From assembly GCF_963576675.1 (NCBI RefSeq), contig NC_088917.1:81082610-81146609 (forward strand): a stretch of DNA of 64,000 nucleotides. The letters run 5' to 3'. The DNA comes from Euphorbia lathyris. Lineage: Eukaryota > Streptophyta > Magnoliopsida > Malpighiales > Euphorbiaceae. The position numbers and the translations under genes are program-made. Under the pieces are notes generated by a model. It was given only the letters and a program-made list of their open reading frames with translations, was not told the DNA's origin and searched no databases. Numbering within the stretch: position 1 is the first letter of the stretch; each line of letters begins with the position of its first letter. Of the stretch, positions 24,087 through 37,871 are shown in pieces.

Positions 24087-24205
24087 GCCTTCTACGTCCT
24101 TGGCCTCTGCCTCTTGTGGATTAATTGTGTCTTTCGTTGTTGTTGTTGTAGATGTTGTCACCTCTTCATTGGTTTCTTCAAAATCCTCTTCCATTTCCTC
24201 CTTGA
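24087..24205 (-). pseudogene. Copia gag linker remnant
   Basis: Minus frame rich in Glu and Thr (EEVTTSTTTTTKD), matching the stretch at about 44560-44690, where it leads into a recognisable Copia gag. It ends abruptly where repeat R1 begins. Confidence 0.5.
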
Positions 24206-27200
24206 GTCGGTGGGTCTCCTGCACCCTCGTTCTCGCCAGAGACATTGATTCGATTAGGTTTACATATTGCAACAACTCCATTGGTGTAAATGTCATCGGT
24301 TCTGGTCATTGAGATTAGGGTTACAAACTCTACCAGCATCTCGTTTATGAAGGTAGTCATGAACTCATACAAATTTGATTGTTTTTGCCTCACAAATTCC
24401 ATATGCCAAGCACATAACTCACCATTCTGGTAGGCGAAGCAGCAGAAAAGCAGAGGATCCAGTCTCACTGTAGAGGAAAGGAACTTACACGTTTTCTCTT
24501 CCTCGTCATGCTCCAAATTCCACTGAAATTATGCATGCAAATCAGAGCCAAATGGTGCGGGGGTATGAAAACTGTGCCGAAGCTTCATTATGGTAGGCGA
24601 AGAAGAAGAAGGAGAAGAAGAAGAGTAGGGGATCCAGTCATGGAGTAGTCTTAGTTTAGAGGAAAGTTTTGCCGGGGGATCAAGTCGAGGTAAACTCCTT
24701 CAAGTTTTGTCGATGTACTGCCATTGCTTCAAAGTTTGGGAACTCCTTCAAGTTTGAAATTGAGGTTCAACACATAAGAGAAATTGTCTTCCGATTTTGT
24801 CCTTTAAAAAGTATAAACTTTTGGGTTTTGGTGCACAAATACAAGGTAAAGAAATTTAATAGTCTAGGTAGAAGAAGGATGATGTTTATTAATTATGATT
24901 GGAGAGTCGAGTTGAGATATTGTAGGAGAGGTCAATAGGCTAGGATATTTTTTGTCTTTTACAAGTCTTGTTGGAGATAAATGTGACTAAAATGTGAGTA
25001 CTCTTATATTTATGGAATATATCATGAGTGAAATTGCATGCTTTGAAAATTTCATTATAGTAAATAGTTGTCTTTGAAATTCTATGTTTTTTCTATGAAC
25101 CATTCATTTGTTACCTGTTTTAAATAGGGTTTCAGGGAAGTAATTGATTTATCTGATATTCATTGGTTTTAAGCATGTTCATGGTCATTGGATTCTTTAG
25201 TCGCTTGATTTTTCTTCTATTGCTTGTTATATTAAATTCCATTAGATTATAGAATTACACGAGTAATGACTATAAAGTGTAGTGTAGGACTTGATCATTT
25301 TATGGTTACTGTCGAGCATCAACAAATGACAATGCGAGTTGAGATTCTTGTGAGACATTAAAAAGTGCTCTAGTTACTTTAGGCTTTGACCTTTAATAGC
25401 TTGAAAGAGCCTCTTCCGTCAACATCCTCCTGGCCTACCCTTAGGGCTCACCCAAGTATGTGAGAACGATGTTGATGTAGAATGTCAATCAAATCTGAAG
25501 TCGTTTTAAGGATCGATACTCGTTTTGGTATTGCTAAGCATTGTTAACTTGTGATCAATGTTGCACAGACACTTCTCTGCATTTATTGTTCTTGGCCCTT
25601 TTGAGTTCTATGAAAATTATGTCTTAGAAATAACGTACATTAGTTTGTGCTCCTATTTGACAGCCAAGGATCAATCATTCACTCTAAGCCTATGTTGCAC
25701 GGAATTTTTTTTTCACAAGCGTTACCCACTTTCATATCTGTTTCTGTTTCCGTTTCTTTTTTGTTTCCAATTCATAACAGGTTTCATCTTGTTCCCATGC
25801 CTCCACTGGCCACAAACGAAGCACAACCATAAGTTTAGACATTTGGTCAAAGATGGATGTCCATTAGCAAGAGAGTGACTGCTCTAATACATTCTAAAAT
25901 TAGCTATTTAGTCGATGATAGTAACAGGACAGTAAAATTTGAATGCATAAACCATTACAGTTGTTCTGTTTAGTACAGTGGTAAGAGATGAATTGATATC
26001 ACCAATGTAGCAGTTGGCTGGTTGCGTTGTTTGATCAACATATTCCTTGCTGCAAACCCACTTGATATCACCAATGTCAAACTAAATACTATTTTTTCTT
26101 TTCTATTGTGTTTATGTGAAAATGGTATTTATATTATAAAAGGCTAGTTTCTGCAATAAATATATAATTACTATCAACATAAATTTGGAATCCAAAATGT
26201 ATTTTGATCTAATTATATAGTTTTGGGTTACTTCGGAGCTTTTTTCCTTGGTTTTATTTTTTTCAACACAATTAACAAACTCCAATAATTTTGATTGCAA
26301 TATCCAAATTAGTGCAAAGCAAAATGTACAAAATTCGGAAGTATCTTAGTGCAAAGCAAAATGTACAAAATTCGGAAGTATCGAAAAAGAGGAAGAGGTT
26401 TGAAAAAAAAAATCAAGGCATCAGGTAAGAAGAAAACAAGCTTATGGAAGAAGCAGCAAAGGACAATGGCAGTGCAGAACACACCGATCTTGGCTCTAAT
26501 GATAGTTGTTCTCAATCATATGCTCAACGATGTGTCAAGAAAAAGGAAGTTTCAATACTAGGGTATGGTAAAGATGTTGAACAAATGTGATGTGTGTGCC
26601 TCTAGTAATTTACAAAAAAAATCAAGTATGTGCAAGAGAACAAATGTGAGGTATTGAAGGAGATATTTTCCAAAGAAATCATGGAAGTTAAAAAGAGAAA
26701 GGGAAGAGCGAAAGGACTTCAGGACATTGACATGAATAATAGTGTCAATTTCACGTAGAAAGTTCACTAGTTATGTGCCTCATCCAAAACCCAAAATACC
26801 AGTTGATAGTGATAATAACCATGCTCATGATACTAACAAGGATGATGAGGAAGACAACAATGATTACGAGGAAGAACAAAATGATGGAGATAATAATGGG
26901 TATGATGACGGCTAAAGTGAAGAGATCAATGACGATGAAGTTTGAAGATGTTAACGGATTAGAACTATTCTTGGTGTTACTAAGGGATAAAAAAATTATA
27001 AATTTAAGGGGTGTGTTTTTTAAGTAAATGTTGGGTTATAGGCTAAGATCGGAATGCAAAGATCAAAACTAGGTTGGCATCTTCACAAAATCAATCAAAA
27101 ACCCCGTCACACATAACTATCACCTTGAGTTTTTAGTTCAAAGGGTTCCATGATACATATAACCTATAGAATTAGCTTCCATAATACCTATACAATGCAG

Positions 27201-28378
27201 TATAAAATTTGATCAGTTTATGGTTGTGTTCATGCTTTGTGTTGGATTTTGAAAACAGGGCACTGTCTATACTTTGATCAGTTTATGGTTGTGTTCGTGC
27301 TTTGTGTTGGATTTGGAAAACAGGGCATTGTCTCCTCATATTCTCATGAGGATAAATTAGAATGATACTGGTCGCACGATGGTTATTTTATATTATAGTT
27401 TCATTTGAAATCAGGAGTAAATAACTAGAAAGAAACTTTGTCCAGTCAACATCAAGCTGGCCAGCCAAAGTCCAACCCAACTCAATCTGACATGTGTGTC
27501 AGATTTGATAAACTATGTGAAAAAAAAACAATAAAAAAAACAAGTATACGGTCTTTTGTATAAATTGGAGAAAATAATTCAAAAAATCCACTGAATTTAT
27601 AATATTAATTAGCAATTCGATTATTAAATTATAAAACATTAATTTTTTTTAAATATGCAATTAGTGAAGAATAAGAAATAAAAATATTTATGTTTTATAA
27701 TAGGGGTAAAGTTAACCCAAATTATGAGCGTTAGGGGTAAAATTGCTCTTGGCTACCAATGTTAGGGGTAAAATTATACCATTTTAGACGTTAGGGTTAA
27801 AATTGCTCTTGAAAAATGTTAGGAGTATTTTTTCACCTTAACCCTATGTTTTTCTTATTAGTTTTAAATATTTATTGTATTATATTAGTATGGTTACAAA
27901 AAAAAAAAAAAACAAACCCAAAATGTACAAAATTGATTCAATTTGTTAACAAAATTGTTTGAAAGATTCAATGTGAAATTAAATAACACTCAAACTAGTT
28001 TTTTCAAATTTTTAATACCGTATTGCTAAAATTGATTTTGATTGAAAACGTTAGAGCTAAATTCGCATAATTTTATATGTTAGAGTAAATCTACATTTCG
28101 CTTAAAACGTTAAAGTTAAATATGAATACTACCATTTACATGACCAAGTAGAATTGCTTAAGGTGAAACTTGTTATAAAATTTCTACAAATTACTTTAAA
28201 ATAAATAGATTTTAATTAAAAAAACAAAAACAAAAATTTGACAAAGTTACCAAATTACCAACTGAAGGAGATGAAGGTGATGTGTAAGCCCACCAAATTA
28301 CCAACTCAAGAGATGATACTATACATAAATTGCATTTATTTTACAAAGTTTGTATGAAACAGAAGACACAGGTTTTCA
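24206..28378 (+). repeat. R repeat, copy R1
   Basis: 4.17 kb. It begins GTCGGTGGGTCTCCTGC and ends ACACAGGTTTTCA directly before the next copy. Markers in order: TCAACATCCTCCTGGCC block (25420), TTGCACAGACACTTCTCTGC (25561), basic frame (26340-27000), GTTAGGGGTAAAATTGCTC block (27730), AT-rich tail. A 240-bp deletion at about 25768 relative to R5. Not recognised as a known transposon: no terminal repeats and no target duplication. A tandemly duplicated, decayed host locus is an alternative. Confidence 0.7.
26340..27000 (+). pseudogene. Unidentified Lys/Glu-rich frame in R1
   Basis: Two overlapping frames: first a basic stretch (SKKRKRFEKEIKASGKK), then a CSQSYAQRCVKKKEVS segment, a KYVQENKCEV/KEIFSKEIMEVKKRKG helix-like part and, after a frameshift, an acidic Asp/Glu/Asn run. 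A basic-then-acidic layout suggests a nuclear protein, but I do not recognise the family. Related copies are at about 40700-41396, 52980-53650 and 56850-57314. Confidence 0.35.
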
Positions 28379-30133
28379 GTCGGTGGGTCTCCTGCACCCT
28401 CCTTCTCGCCAGAGACATTGATTCCATTAGGTTTACATACTGCAACTCCATCGGTGTAAATGTCATCGGTTCCGGTCATTGCCATTAGGGTTACAAACTC
28501 ATACAAATTTCATTGTTTTTGCCTCACAAATTCCATATGCCAGGCACATAACTCGCCATTCTGGTAGGCGAAGCAGCAGAAAAGAAGGGGATCCAGTCTC
28601 ACTGTAGATGAAAGGAACTTACACGTTTTTTCTTACTCGTCATACTCCAAATTCCAGTGAAAATATGGATTCAAATCAGAGCCAAATCCTGCAGGGGTAA
28701 AACTGTGCCAAAGCTTCATTATGGAGTAGTCTTAAAGAGTAGAGGAAAGTTTTGCCCGGGGATCAAGTCTAGATAATATCTAGATGATACTGCTGATGTA
28801 TTGCCATTGCTTCAAAGTTTGGCAACTCCTTCATGTTTGAAATTGAGGTGCAACACATAAGAGCAAGTGTATTTCTACGTTGGCCTTTAAAAAGCTATAA
28901 CCAATTGGTCTTTTAGTGCATAAAGAGAGGGTAGAGAAATTAAAGAGTCGGGCTGGAAGAAGGATGATGTTTATCAATTATGATTGGAGAGTCCAGTTGA
29001 GATATTGTAGGAAATGTGGTACAGTAGGATATTTTTCATCTTTTACAAGTCCTATTGGATAGAGATATGACTAAAATGTGAGTACTCTTCTTATATTTAT
29101 TGAATATAGGATGTGTGTGACATCAAGCCAAGAAGGTTGGCTGTTGAAATCTTATTTGTTTTCAATTTTACCCAACTTGAAATTGTGAACAATTGAGCTT
29201 ATTATCTCTATAAGATAACAATGTTGAATAAGTCTTCTCTATTATAATGTTACCATTTATGGATCGTAGATCATTCTGTTTAAGCATTATATTATATGGT
29301 CTACTTGTTTCATTATAACATATATTATGCATCATTATTGTTTTTTTGGGGATCACGTTGTTTGTATATTATTTTGACATTTGTGTGTCATAAATGATTT
29401 CAAATTAATGAGATAAAAATGGATGAAACAAATTACCTGCTTTTGTTCACTGCGTTTTCCTGTCCTTGTGGATTTTGAGTTTTATAAAAGTTATGTTTTA
29501 AAAGTAAAGTATATCTACTATTGTGTCCGTGCAACATAACTTGTGCTGAATTTCTCCTCCAATTTGACAGTGAAGGATCAATCATTATCACTCTAAGCAT
29601 AAGAATATGCTTAATCTAGGTAAAGGATATAATGAGATGGTAGGACTCCAAAATCCGATGATTGAATATCTTATATGAAGTGAATCCAGAATTTGTCGAG
29701 TCAACACATATATGTGTTGCAGCAAGGAAAAGGGAGACATTCATAATCTTCTAAAATTAACTGGTTTCCACTTATTCAAATTGCCTCCAGTGACAAAGAA
29801 ATGGTAGCCTTCATGGCACATAAGGATGAAATTAAATTGCTTGCTAACTTCAGCTATTAGGAGTGTGAAATTAACGGAGAAGTTTGAGAGAAGAGTTTAA
29901 ATGAACTTTAAAATTGACCCAGATTTATAATTTTTCCACACATAAATATTACTAAGTAGAATTTTTTAAGATATTTGAAACATTAATAAATGGATTTTAA
30001 AAAGTAGATAAATGAAAAATAAAAAAGAAAAACAAAAATTCAAAAGTTTGACATAAGAGCTTGATCTGTACTCCTACCAAATTACCAATTAAAGACCTCA
30101 CACAATAGGAACACAACTACATAAGATGAATTT
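28379..30133 (+). repeat. R repeat, copy R2 (diverged, shortened)
   Basis: Starts with the same GTCGGTGGG border. It keeps the TGATTGGAGAGTC block (28982), the GGATCAATCATTATCACTC block (29575) and the tail words near 30070-30090. The basic frame is missing. Confidence 0.6.
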
Positions 30134-30330
30134 GGTTCTCAAAGTTTTGAGGGGTGAGTCTTCTCTGCTGTTCCATTACTCACCGTCTTTCTGGCCGGAC
30201 TACAATATCAAAGCCATTGATTCCGATTAGGTTACATACTGCCAATGTCACCGGTGCTGTTGATTGCTATTAGGGTTACAAACTCCACCAGTGATTTCTG
30301 GTGCTCTACCAGCATCTCAACTTATTTCCT
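30134..30330 (+). repeat. R repeat, copy R3, first segment
   Basis: Diverged R start (CATTGATTCCGATTAGG..., ATTAGGGTTACAAACTCC). The copy resumes at 31602 after an inserted stretch. Confidence 0.5.
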
Positions 30331-31601
30331 TATAGCATATGCATCATCATAGTTTTTTTTTTTTTGTCATCAGGTATAGCTGATTTCTCTTGTGCATTCT
30401 CTTCTGGATTTACTAAAACAATGGGGCTGTTATAATCAACTACATGTTCCAGTTTTGGAGTGTAATTTCTTAGAATCAGCTAAGTTTGGAATGCTATTCC
30501 ATTTCTTCTTACCATTTTAAAAATAGTAGTTATCCCTCACTTATTGTTTTTGGTGTTGTAGTCAAACATACGGGAAAATATTTTATTTTGGAACAAAAAA
30601 ATTCCCTTACCAAATTTGAGTACTTGCACATTCACACTAAATGGCCAAATTTGAGTACTTGTTTGACCTTTTCCTGAGGATTCTTCTGAGGCTGCTGTCC
30701 GGTGTCCTTCACAAAGTTGAGTACTTGCACATTCACACTAAATGTGACTGGCTTCTTCACATGAACATGGTATTCAACATTGTTCTAATATGGAATTTGA
30801 ATGTTCTTGCCAATGATGTTTCTGTACTGAACCCGAGCATTCTCTTCGTGCTTATTCTGATGCTACAATTTGATTTGGATTTCCACTTCCTTTAAGCTGT
30901 CTTTCTTCTTTTGGCTGCCAATTTGTTCATTGCTTCCCTCATCCATGATAACAAGTCCTTTCTATTTACTTTAGGTTGATTTAACGAAGTGTTCATGAGA
31001 GTTTTCAGATCAATGAAAGCAGCATTAGTTTCGCCTTTCTTCTGCCCTGGCTACTTTCCGCGATCCCTACTTTTCGCTTAAATCAATCTGTATGCCTCTT
31101 CCTCTCTTCCTCCTTACAGCTTTTCCATTTTTAGTTTGTCCTGAAGCAGCAGGAGCAATGATGCCCGTCTGCTGGAATTTGCTACTTTCATCATTAGCAA
31201 CATGAGCACAAATCAAAATTGGTTTGTGCATTTCGTGATCTGGTTCACAAATCGAAATCTGTTAGTGCATTTCATGATCTGGTTCAACAACACCTAAACC
31301 GGACTCAGAATGGCTGCTTGAAGAATCAATGTCACTGTCTCCTCTCCTTAAGCCGCATTCGTGCTTGAAATCCATTTCATCTCCTTTCATGAGCCTTAAC
31401 TCATCAAGAATAAATTATATCTTGTCAAATGAAGAGGTATCTCCTGAATATATTGGCTTAATGCTAATTGAAATATGCTATAAACTTTACTATTCTTCAG
31501 ATCATAATAAAAATAATTATGCTAAAATCAGCAAAAGGGATTGTAATTCCTGAATTATTTTGCTTAAGGGAAAAAAGCTATAAACTTTATTATTTTGCTT
31601 A
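30331..31601. other. 1.27-kb segment interrupting R3
   Basis: Absent from the other R copies. Minus-sense reading shows short coding-like pieces broken by stops, including GKAVRRKRGRGIQIDLSEK and DLKTLMNTSLNQ, with a tandem GAACCAGATCA(T/C)GAAATGCA word near 31230-31285. It may be a decayed exon-bearing gene fragment. No family recognised. Starts beside a T run at about 30352-30364. Confidence 0.35.
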
Positions 31602-32664
31602 TGCCATTCTGGTAGGCAAAGCAGCAGAAAAGCAGGGTATCCAGTCTCACTGTAGAGGAAAGGAACTTACACGTTTTTAATTCCTCGTCATACTCCAAAT
31701 TCCAGTGAAAATATGGATTCAAATCAGAGCCAAATCCTACAGGGGTATGAAAACTGTGTCAAAGCTTCATTATGGTAGGCGAAGAAGAAGAGCAGGGGAT
31801 CCAGTCTTGGAGTTGTCTTCACAAATATAGATTCTAGATGATATTGCTGATGTACTGTCATTGCTTCAAAGTTTGGCAACTCCTTCAAGTTCCAAATTGA
31901 GGTGCAACACATAACAGAAAGTGTCTTAAGATTTTGTCCTTTAAAAAAAGTATAAACTGTTGGGTTTTCGTGCATAAATACAAAGTAAAGAAATTAAATA
32001 GTTCGGGTAGAAGAAGAATGATGTTTATCAATTATGATTGGAGAGTCTGAGTTGAGATATTGTAACAGAGGTGGATAGGCTAGGATATTTTTAATCTTTT
32101 ACAAGTCTTGTTGGAAACAAATGTGAATAAAATGTGAGTACTCTTATATTTATGGAATATCTCATGAGTGAAATTGCATGCTCTGAAAATTTAATTATAG
32201 TAAATAGTTGTCTTTGAAATTCTATGTTTTTTCTTGAACTATTCATTTGTTGGCCGATTTATTGGATATTCATTGGTTCTAAGCATAGTCACCTGAATTT
32301 TTTTTCTATTGCTTGTTATATTAAATTCCATTAGACTATAGAATTACACCAGGTAATGACTGTACAGTGCAGTATAGAACTTCAGTTGGTTATCGTCGAG
32401 TATCAACAAATGACAATTCGAGTTGAGATTCTTGTGAGACATTAAAAAGTGTTCTAGTTACTTTAGACTTTGATGTTTAATAGATGGAAAGAAATCCTCT
32501 CCCGTCAACATCCTCGTGGCCTGTCCATGGGGCTCACCCAAGTATGTGAGGACGATGTTGATGTAGAATGATGTTGATGTAGAATGTCAATGAAATCTGA
32601 TGTCGTTTTAAGGATCGATACTCCTTTTGGTATGGCTAAGCACTGTGAACTTGTGATCAATGTT
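31602..32664 (+). repeat. R repeat, copy R3, second segment
   Basis: Follows R1 from the CATTCTGGTAGGC block (24430) to GATCAATGTT (25553-25562), where the Copia element is inserted. Confidence 0.7.
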
Positions 32665-33309
32665 ATTGTAAGTACAAAAGAGGGAATCGAAATAACTTAT
32701 CGGAATTAAAAGTTGTGTCGTGGGCAGAACCAGTGCGTTGAAAACGATTACGGCAGACTCTGGTGCAATCTGGAAGTCCGATCGTCAACCAAGGTTTACA
32801 CAGCGAGCGTCGCACTAGTGCACTCTAGGGCGAAGCTTTGGAACAGCAAAATAATAATTGCCCAGAGAAGACATCGTAATTGAGATGAAAATTGTAATCG
32901 GAAAGTTTTCTGTGTTTCTGAACTCTGTAGAGTTCGTCTTTTATTTTCTGTAAAACGAACGTTGTAGTGGACAACGTTTTAGGAGAGAAAAACGTAATGG
33001 TTGAGTAAAATCAGGGATAGTGGAGATAGGATTTTAACTTGTTGAGAAATAGTCAAAAAGGTTTAAAATATTTAAGGGCCAAATAAAAATCGGGCCCAGT
33101 CCAGTCGGGACGGGCGGGCGTCGCGCGAACGAGCGAGCGAGCGCGCGCGTGTGGTTTATTTTCTAAAACCTACTAAACACAATTTAATAACTCTTTTGGC
33201 CCAACCCAATATAAACTCTTCAACTATCTCAAAAGTTTCCCATGTGGGATACTTAAAGTCACAAAAGACAAACAAAGGCTAAAGAGCCATTTTACCAAAA
33301 TCTCCAACA
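32665..33309 (-). mobile_element. 3' LTR of complete Copia
   Basis: Minus sense starts TGTTGGAGATT and ends CTTACAAT. It contains a GC-rich GAGC/GCGC stretch at about 33110-33152, four bases longer than in the other LTR. Confidence 0.9.
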
Positions 33310-33322
33310 ATCCCCCACAAAT
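33310..33322 (-). promoter_or_regulatory. Polypurine tract of complete Copia
   Basis: Minus sense TTTGTGGGGGAT immediately before the 3' LTR, the expected plus-strand primer. The 535 bp from here to the gag-pol stop have no frame. Confidence 0.8.
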
Positions 33323-33857
33323 GGCTTTATAGCAAAACAGTTTTAAGAAAAATCTTTTCTGGGCAGTAAGTTACAGATTTTAAAAACTTAAGCATCAATA
33401 TCTTTCGATTGAATTGATACATAGTGATGTGAGGCAACATGTTATAGTTTCAGAAGTGAATTGCTCTTGAACTTCTACAACTCTAACTGAGACCCTCACA
33501 ACACGTACAGAAAACCTTTAAACGAAATTTTGCTGTTCCGCGATAATAACAATAGCGCTTTTAATGGCCATGCGCACACCTTGGATCTCATGAGTGCTCT
33601 AGAAAGACAGTCCAATGTCTTTCATAGAAGGCGGCCCACCTTCACACACATGTAGGTGATCTCTATAAGAGACCATTAAGAGTTTCTCATAACTCAACCT
33701 CAAAAGGAGCATCCATCAAGTTCATATAAATGAACCACCACTCCACGGGCTATGGATTATACACACACTATCACTAGTCATAGGAATGGGTAAAATATAG
33801 TGTATAAAAAGATAGTATGGTTTCGTTTGACCACGTATGGTATCCACCATATTTTCT

Positions 33858-36800
33858 TTAATCAGTGGGCTTTAGGCCCATTCCCCTCGACGTTTCTAGA
33901 ACCATTCTTCTAGGTAACCCTTTGGTGAACGGATCAGCTAGATTCTTCTCTGATCTCACAAAATCTAAGGCAATTACCCCATGTTTCAAGAGTTGTCTTA
34001 ATGCACTATGTCTAATGCGAATGTGTCTTTTCTTTCCGTTGTAGACACTGTTTTTTGCAGTACCCATGACTGCCTGTGAATCACAATGAAGTGAGATAGG
34101 TGCATTAGATCTCCCCCACAATGGTACATCTGTCAATAAACTTCTCAACCAATTTGCTTCTTGACTAGCTAGTTCTAGTGCTATAAATTCTGATTCCATG
34201 GTTGAGCGTGCAATACAGGTTTGTTTACGTGATCTCCAAGAGACGGCACCACCACCCAAAACGAAAACATAACCATTAGTGGAACACACCAAATCATTTT
34301 TGGATGACCAGTTTGCATCACTATATCCTTCTAAAACAGCAGGAAATTTATTAAAATGCAAATTAAAGTTCATGGTACCTCTCAAGTATTTAAGTAAACG
34401 ACGAAGTGCATTCCAATGTTCATCATTTGGATTGTGAGTATATCTACTCAATCTATTTACAGCATATGCAATGTCAGGTCTAGTATGAGTCATTAAGAAC
34501 ATAACACTCTCAATAATCTTAGCATATTCTTCTTGTGAGACACTATGTCCTTTATTTTTAGTAAGACATATGCTAGGATCATAGGGTGTTCTAGCTGGCA
34601 CTACATCAAAGCTATCAAACTTTTTTAATAACTTCTCAACATAATGTGATTGTCCTAAAGAAAAGCCATTTTCAGTTTTTGTAATTTTGACACCAAGAAT
34701 TACATCAGCTTTTCCCATGTCTTTCATGTCAAATTGTGATGATAAGAAGGCTTTGGTGTTATTTACTGCTTCTAAATTAGTGCCTAAGATAAGCATATCA
34801 TCCACATAAAGACATACAATCACATAATTTGATCCAAATGATTTAGAATAAACGCATGTATCTGATTCATTAACTACGTACCCATCAGAAAGTAAAGTGG
34901 AGTTAAACTTTTCATACCATTGTTTGGGTGCCTGTTTCAGGCTGTACAATGACTTCCTCAGTTTGCATACCTTATCTTCCTGACCGGGTACAACATTTCC
35001 CTCAGGCTGTTGCACATAGATTTCTTCTTCTAAATGACCATTTAGAAAAGCTGTTTTTACATCCATCTGATGTACCACCAAATTATCTATTGCTGCAATT
35101 GCAATTAAGATTCTAATAGTAGAAATTTTAGTAAAAGGAGAGTAAGTATCAAAATAATCAATTCCTTTCTTTTGACTATAGCCCACGGCAACTAATCTAG
35201 CTTTGAACTTTTCAATGGATCCATCAGGTCTTCTTTTCCTTTTGAAGATCCATTTAAGTTTTATAGTTTTGGACCCTTTAGGCAAGGAGACTAGATCCCA
35301 AGTGTGTTTGACCATAATAGAGTCTAATTCATTTTTTATAGCCTCTTTCCAAAAATTAGCATCTACAGAGGTCATTGCCTCGTTATATGTCTTAGGATCT
35401 TCTTCTATTAGATAGGCAGACATAAAAGCATCATCTATTCTATCTGAATTTTCTAACAGAAAAGAGGAAACAAAGTGGGGTCCAAAACTATTAGCTATTT
35501 TCCTTCTTTTACTTCTTCTAGGTTCATTTTCACATTCATCATGTTTTTCCAAGGAACTAGAAGCAAGAGAATCACTAACAGATATAGTATTAGAGGGACC
35601 AACATCATCACTCACAATATTTTTCTTTAAAGGAAAAATATTTTCGAAGAATTCTGCATCTCTAGATTTACATATGCTATAGTCATTTAGTGCCATAAAT
35701 CTAAATGCAGCACTATTAGAAGCATATCCAATAAAAACACAATCAAAGGTTTTTGACCCTATGTTGGGTTTTCTAAAAGATGGAAAAGCAACTTTGGCAA
35801 GACAACCCCAAACCCTCAAGAAATTTAAATTAGGCGAATACCCCTTCCAAAGCTCATAGGGAGTTTTGTCTAATTTTTTATGAGGAACTCTATTTAAAAT
35901 GTAGCATGCAGACAAAACAGCTTCCCCCCACATATTATCAGACATACCAGAACTAATCAACATGGCATTCATCATTTCCTTAAGCGTTCTATTTTTCCTT
36001 TCCGCTATACCGTTTTGTTGTGGTGTATATGGCGCACTAGTTTCATGTATAATGCCATTTTCCTCACAAAACGTTTTAAGAAAATTAGTTCCGTATTCTC
36101 CACCTCTATCAGATCTAAGCCCTTTTATTTTTCTATCTAGTTGATTTTCTACTTCCATTTTATATTTTAGAAACATACTTTCAGCCTCATCTTTTGATCT
36201 TAAAAGATATACTTTGGTGTATCTCGAAAAGTCATCAACAAAGGTCATATACCATCTTTTACCACCCCTACTAATGGAATTCTTAAAGTCAGCTAGATCA
36301 GAATGAATTAATTCAAGCAATTCAGTACTTCTCTTAGTAACAGATGGAAAAGGCTTTTTGGCAAATTTAGCTTCTACACAAATAGAACATTTTCTTTCAT
36401 GCTCAGAATTGACAATATCAATAACATGCATATTTTTCAACCTTTTAATAGAAGCATAGTTCACATGTCCTAATCTACCATGCCAAACATCCAAAGACTC
36501 ACATAAATAAGCAGAACCAGAAGAACTTGCATTAATTCCAACAGAGTTAACATCAACAGTGTTCATGATAAAAAGCCCATCACCTAGATACCCTTTCCCT
36601 ACAAAGGTCCCATTCTTAGTAAGAATCACCTTATCAGCCTCAAAAGTAATTTTTAAACCAGCCTTATTTAATAAACTACCAGAAATAAGATTCCTACGAA
36701 GTGAAGGCACATACAGAACATTATTCAATGATAAACTTTTTCCAGAAGTTAATTTGAGTAACACTGTTCCTTTACCAACAACACCAGCAGTTGCGGTGTT

Positions 36801-37856
36801 ACCCATGTAGACGCACTCTCCATCAGCAGCATCCTCAAAATGATGAAACAGCTCCCTGTTTGTACATAAGTGTCTGGTAGCTCCAGTATCCAGCACCCAA
36901 TCAGTTTTGTTTTCCACCAAGTTCGACTCTACCACCACAGCAGCAATGATTTCATCGTTCTCCACCAAATTGGATTGTCCGGTAGGCTTTGTGTGAGCAT
37001 TTTGATTTGAATTTTGTTGGTTCTTCCTTTGGAAACATTGAAATGCTCTGTGCCCGGGTTTTCCACACACAAAGCATTCAACCTTTCGCTTTTGAACCTT
37101 TCCATGCTTAAAAGACTTATTCTGTTTGAAACCTTTTTGGGACTTGTTTGCATGCCCTTTTGACCAGTCTTTTGGAATCACAGCAGATTCAACCACATTA
37201 GCATTAATAGAAACAGAAATAGAGGAAAGTTGCTTATCTTTCATTCTGTTTGCTTCTTCAGTTCGCACATGACTAACAAGCTCCTGCAGGCTGAAATCTT
37301 TCTTTTTGTGCTTCAGGTGGTTTCTGAAGTCACTCCAGGAAGGAGGGAACTTCTCCAGCAGAACATTAGCTTGAAGCATATCGCACATATTCATCCCTTC
37401 ACTGAGAACTTCAGCAACAAGGTTCTCATATTCGTGAATTTGATCAATAATTGGTTTCTGATCAACCATCTGATAATGTAACCACCTTCCAACAACATAT
37501 TTTCTTTTTCCAGCATCATCAGACCCATATTTATCTTTTAGAGAAACCCAGATTTCTTTCGCAGACTTTTTGTTGACAAATATATCGAACAGTGGGTTCG
37601 ACATATGATTAAGGAGATGTCCTCTGACAGTTTTGTTATCTTTTTCATATTTAGCAGACTGATTATCGTATTGTTGAACGATAAGCGACATAGCAGGACC
37701 GTTTGGGTCGACAGGGTGATCAGACAGGACGACATAATCAAGGTCTAATTGTTCAAAAAATATAAGCATTTTCTGAGACCATCTTTTGTAGTTCAGACCG
37801 TCTAAGGGCTCTAATTTTAAGAGATCGGGAATATTTTTTGAGATTAGAGCAGACAT
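33858..37856 (-). CDS. Copia gag-pol polyprotein (intact)
   Basis: 1332 codons without a stop. Order and approximate residues: UBN2-type gag (20-230), zinc knuckle [14 protein letters not shown] (259-272), aspartic protease WVLDTGAT (about 318-325), GAG-pre-integrase WHGRLGH (456), integrase with the DD35E triad in HSDLADF (519), LRSDRGGEY (582) and GIAERKNR (618), RT with YVDDML (about 1015), and RNase H with [16 protein letters not shown] and CDSQAV to the LADPFTKGL end. This is the standard Copia order (protease, integrase, RT, RNase H). The product would be processed by its own protease and copy the element's RNA into DNA. All visible catalytic residues are present, so it may be functional. 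The ATG lies only about 30 nt from the 5' LTR. Confidence 0.95.
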   Translation of the reverse strand: MSALISKNIPDLLKLEPLDGLNYKRWSQKMLIFFEQLDLDYVVLSDHPVDPNGPAMSLIVQQYDNQSAKYEKDNKTVRGHLLNHMSNPLFDIFVNKKSAKEIWVSLKDKYGSDDAGKRKYVVGRWLHYQMVDQKPIIDQIHEYENLVAEVLSEGMNMCDMLQANVLLEKFPPSWSDFRNHLKHKKKDFSLQELVSHVRTEEANRMKDKQLSSISVSINANVVESAVIPKDWSKGHANKSQKGFKQNKSFKHGKVQKRKVECFVCGKPGHRAFQCFQRKNQQNSNQNAHTKPTGQSNLVENDEIIAAVVVESNLVENKTDWVLDTGATRHLCTNRELFHHFEDAADGECVYMGNTATAGVVGKGTVLLKLTSGKSLSLNNVLYVPSLRRNLISGSLLNKAGLKITFEADKVILTKNGTFVGKGYLGDGLFIMNTVDVNSVGINASSSGSAYLCESLDVWHGRLGHVNYASIKRLKNMHVIDIVNSEHERKCSICVEAKFAKKPFPSVTKRSTELLELIHSDLADFKNSISRGGKRWYMTFVDDFSRYTKVYLLRSKDEAESMFLKYKMEVENQLDRKIKGLRSDRGGEYGTNFLKTFCEENGIIHETSAPYTPQQNGIAERKNRTLKEMMNAMLISSGMSDNMWGEAVLSACYILNRVPHKKLDKTPYELWKGYSPNLNFLRVWGCLAKVAFPSFRKPNIGSKTFDCVFIGYASNSAAFRFMALNDYSICKSRDAEFFENIFPLKKNIVSDDVGPSNTISVSDSLASSSLEKHDECENEPRRSKRRKIANSFGPHFVSSFLLENSDRIDDAFMSAYLIEEDPKTYNEAMTSVDANFWKEAIKNELDSIMVKHTWDLVSLPKGSKTIKLKWIFKRKRRPDGSIEKFKARLVAVGYSQKKGIDYFDTYSPFTKISTIRILIAIAAIDNLVVHQMDVKTAFLNGHLEEEIYVQQPEGNVVPGQEDKVCKLRKSLYSLKQAPKQWYEKFNSTLLSDGYVVNESDTCVYSKSFGSNYVIVCLYVDDMLILGTNLEAVNNTKAFLSSQFDMKDMGKADVILGVKITKTENGFSLGQSHYVEKLLKKFDSFDVVPARTPYDPSICLTKNKGHSVSQEEYAKIIESVMFLMTHTRPDIAYAVNRLSRYTHNPNDEHWNALRRLLKYLRGTMNFNLHFNKFPAVLEGYSDANWSSKNDLVCSTNGYVFVLGGGAVSWRSRKQTCIARSTMESEFIALELASQEANWLRSLLTDVPLWGRSNAPISLHCDSQAVMGTAKNSVYNGKKRHIRIRHSALRQLLKHGVIALDFVRSEKNLADPFTKGLPRRMVLETSRGMGLKPTD

Positions 37857-37871
37857 GATGACGGACAGAAA

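Noticed and set aside
24178..24516. 112-aa minus frame across the R1 border
   Set aside because: It crosses the junction of two different repeats; other R copies do not keep the frame.
27710..27800. GTTAGGG words suggesting telomeric repeat (also 54295-54410)
   Set aside because: Spaced, irregular, part of a GTTAGGGGTAAAATTGCTC repeat; not a TTTAGGG array.
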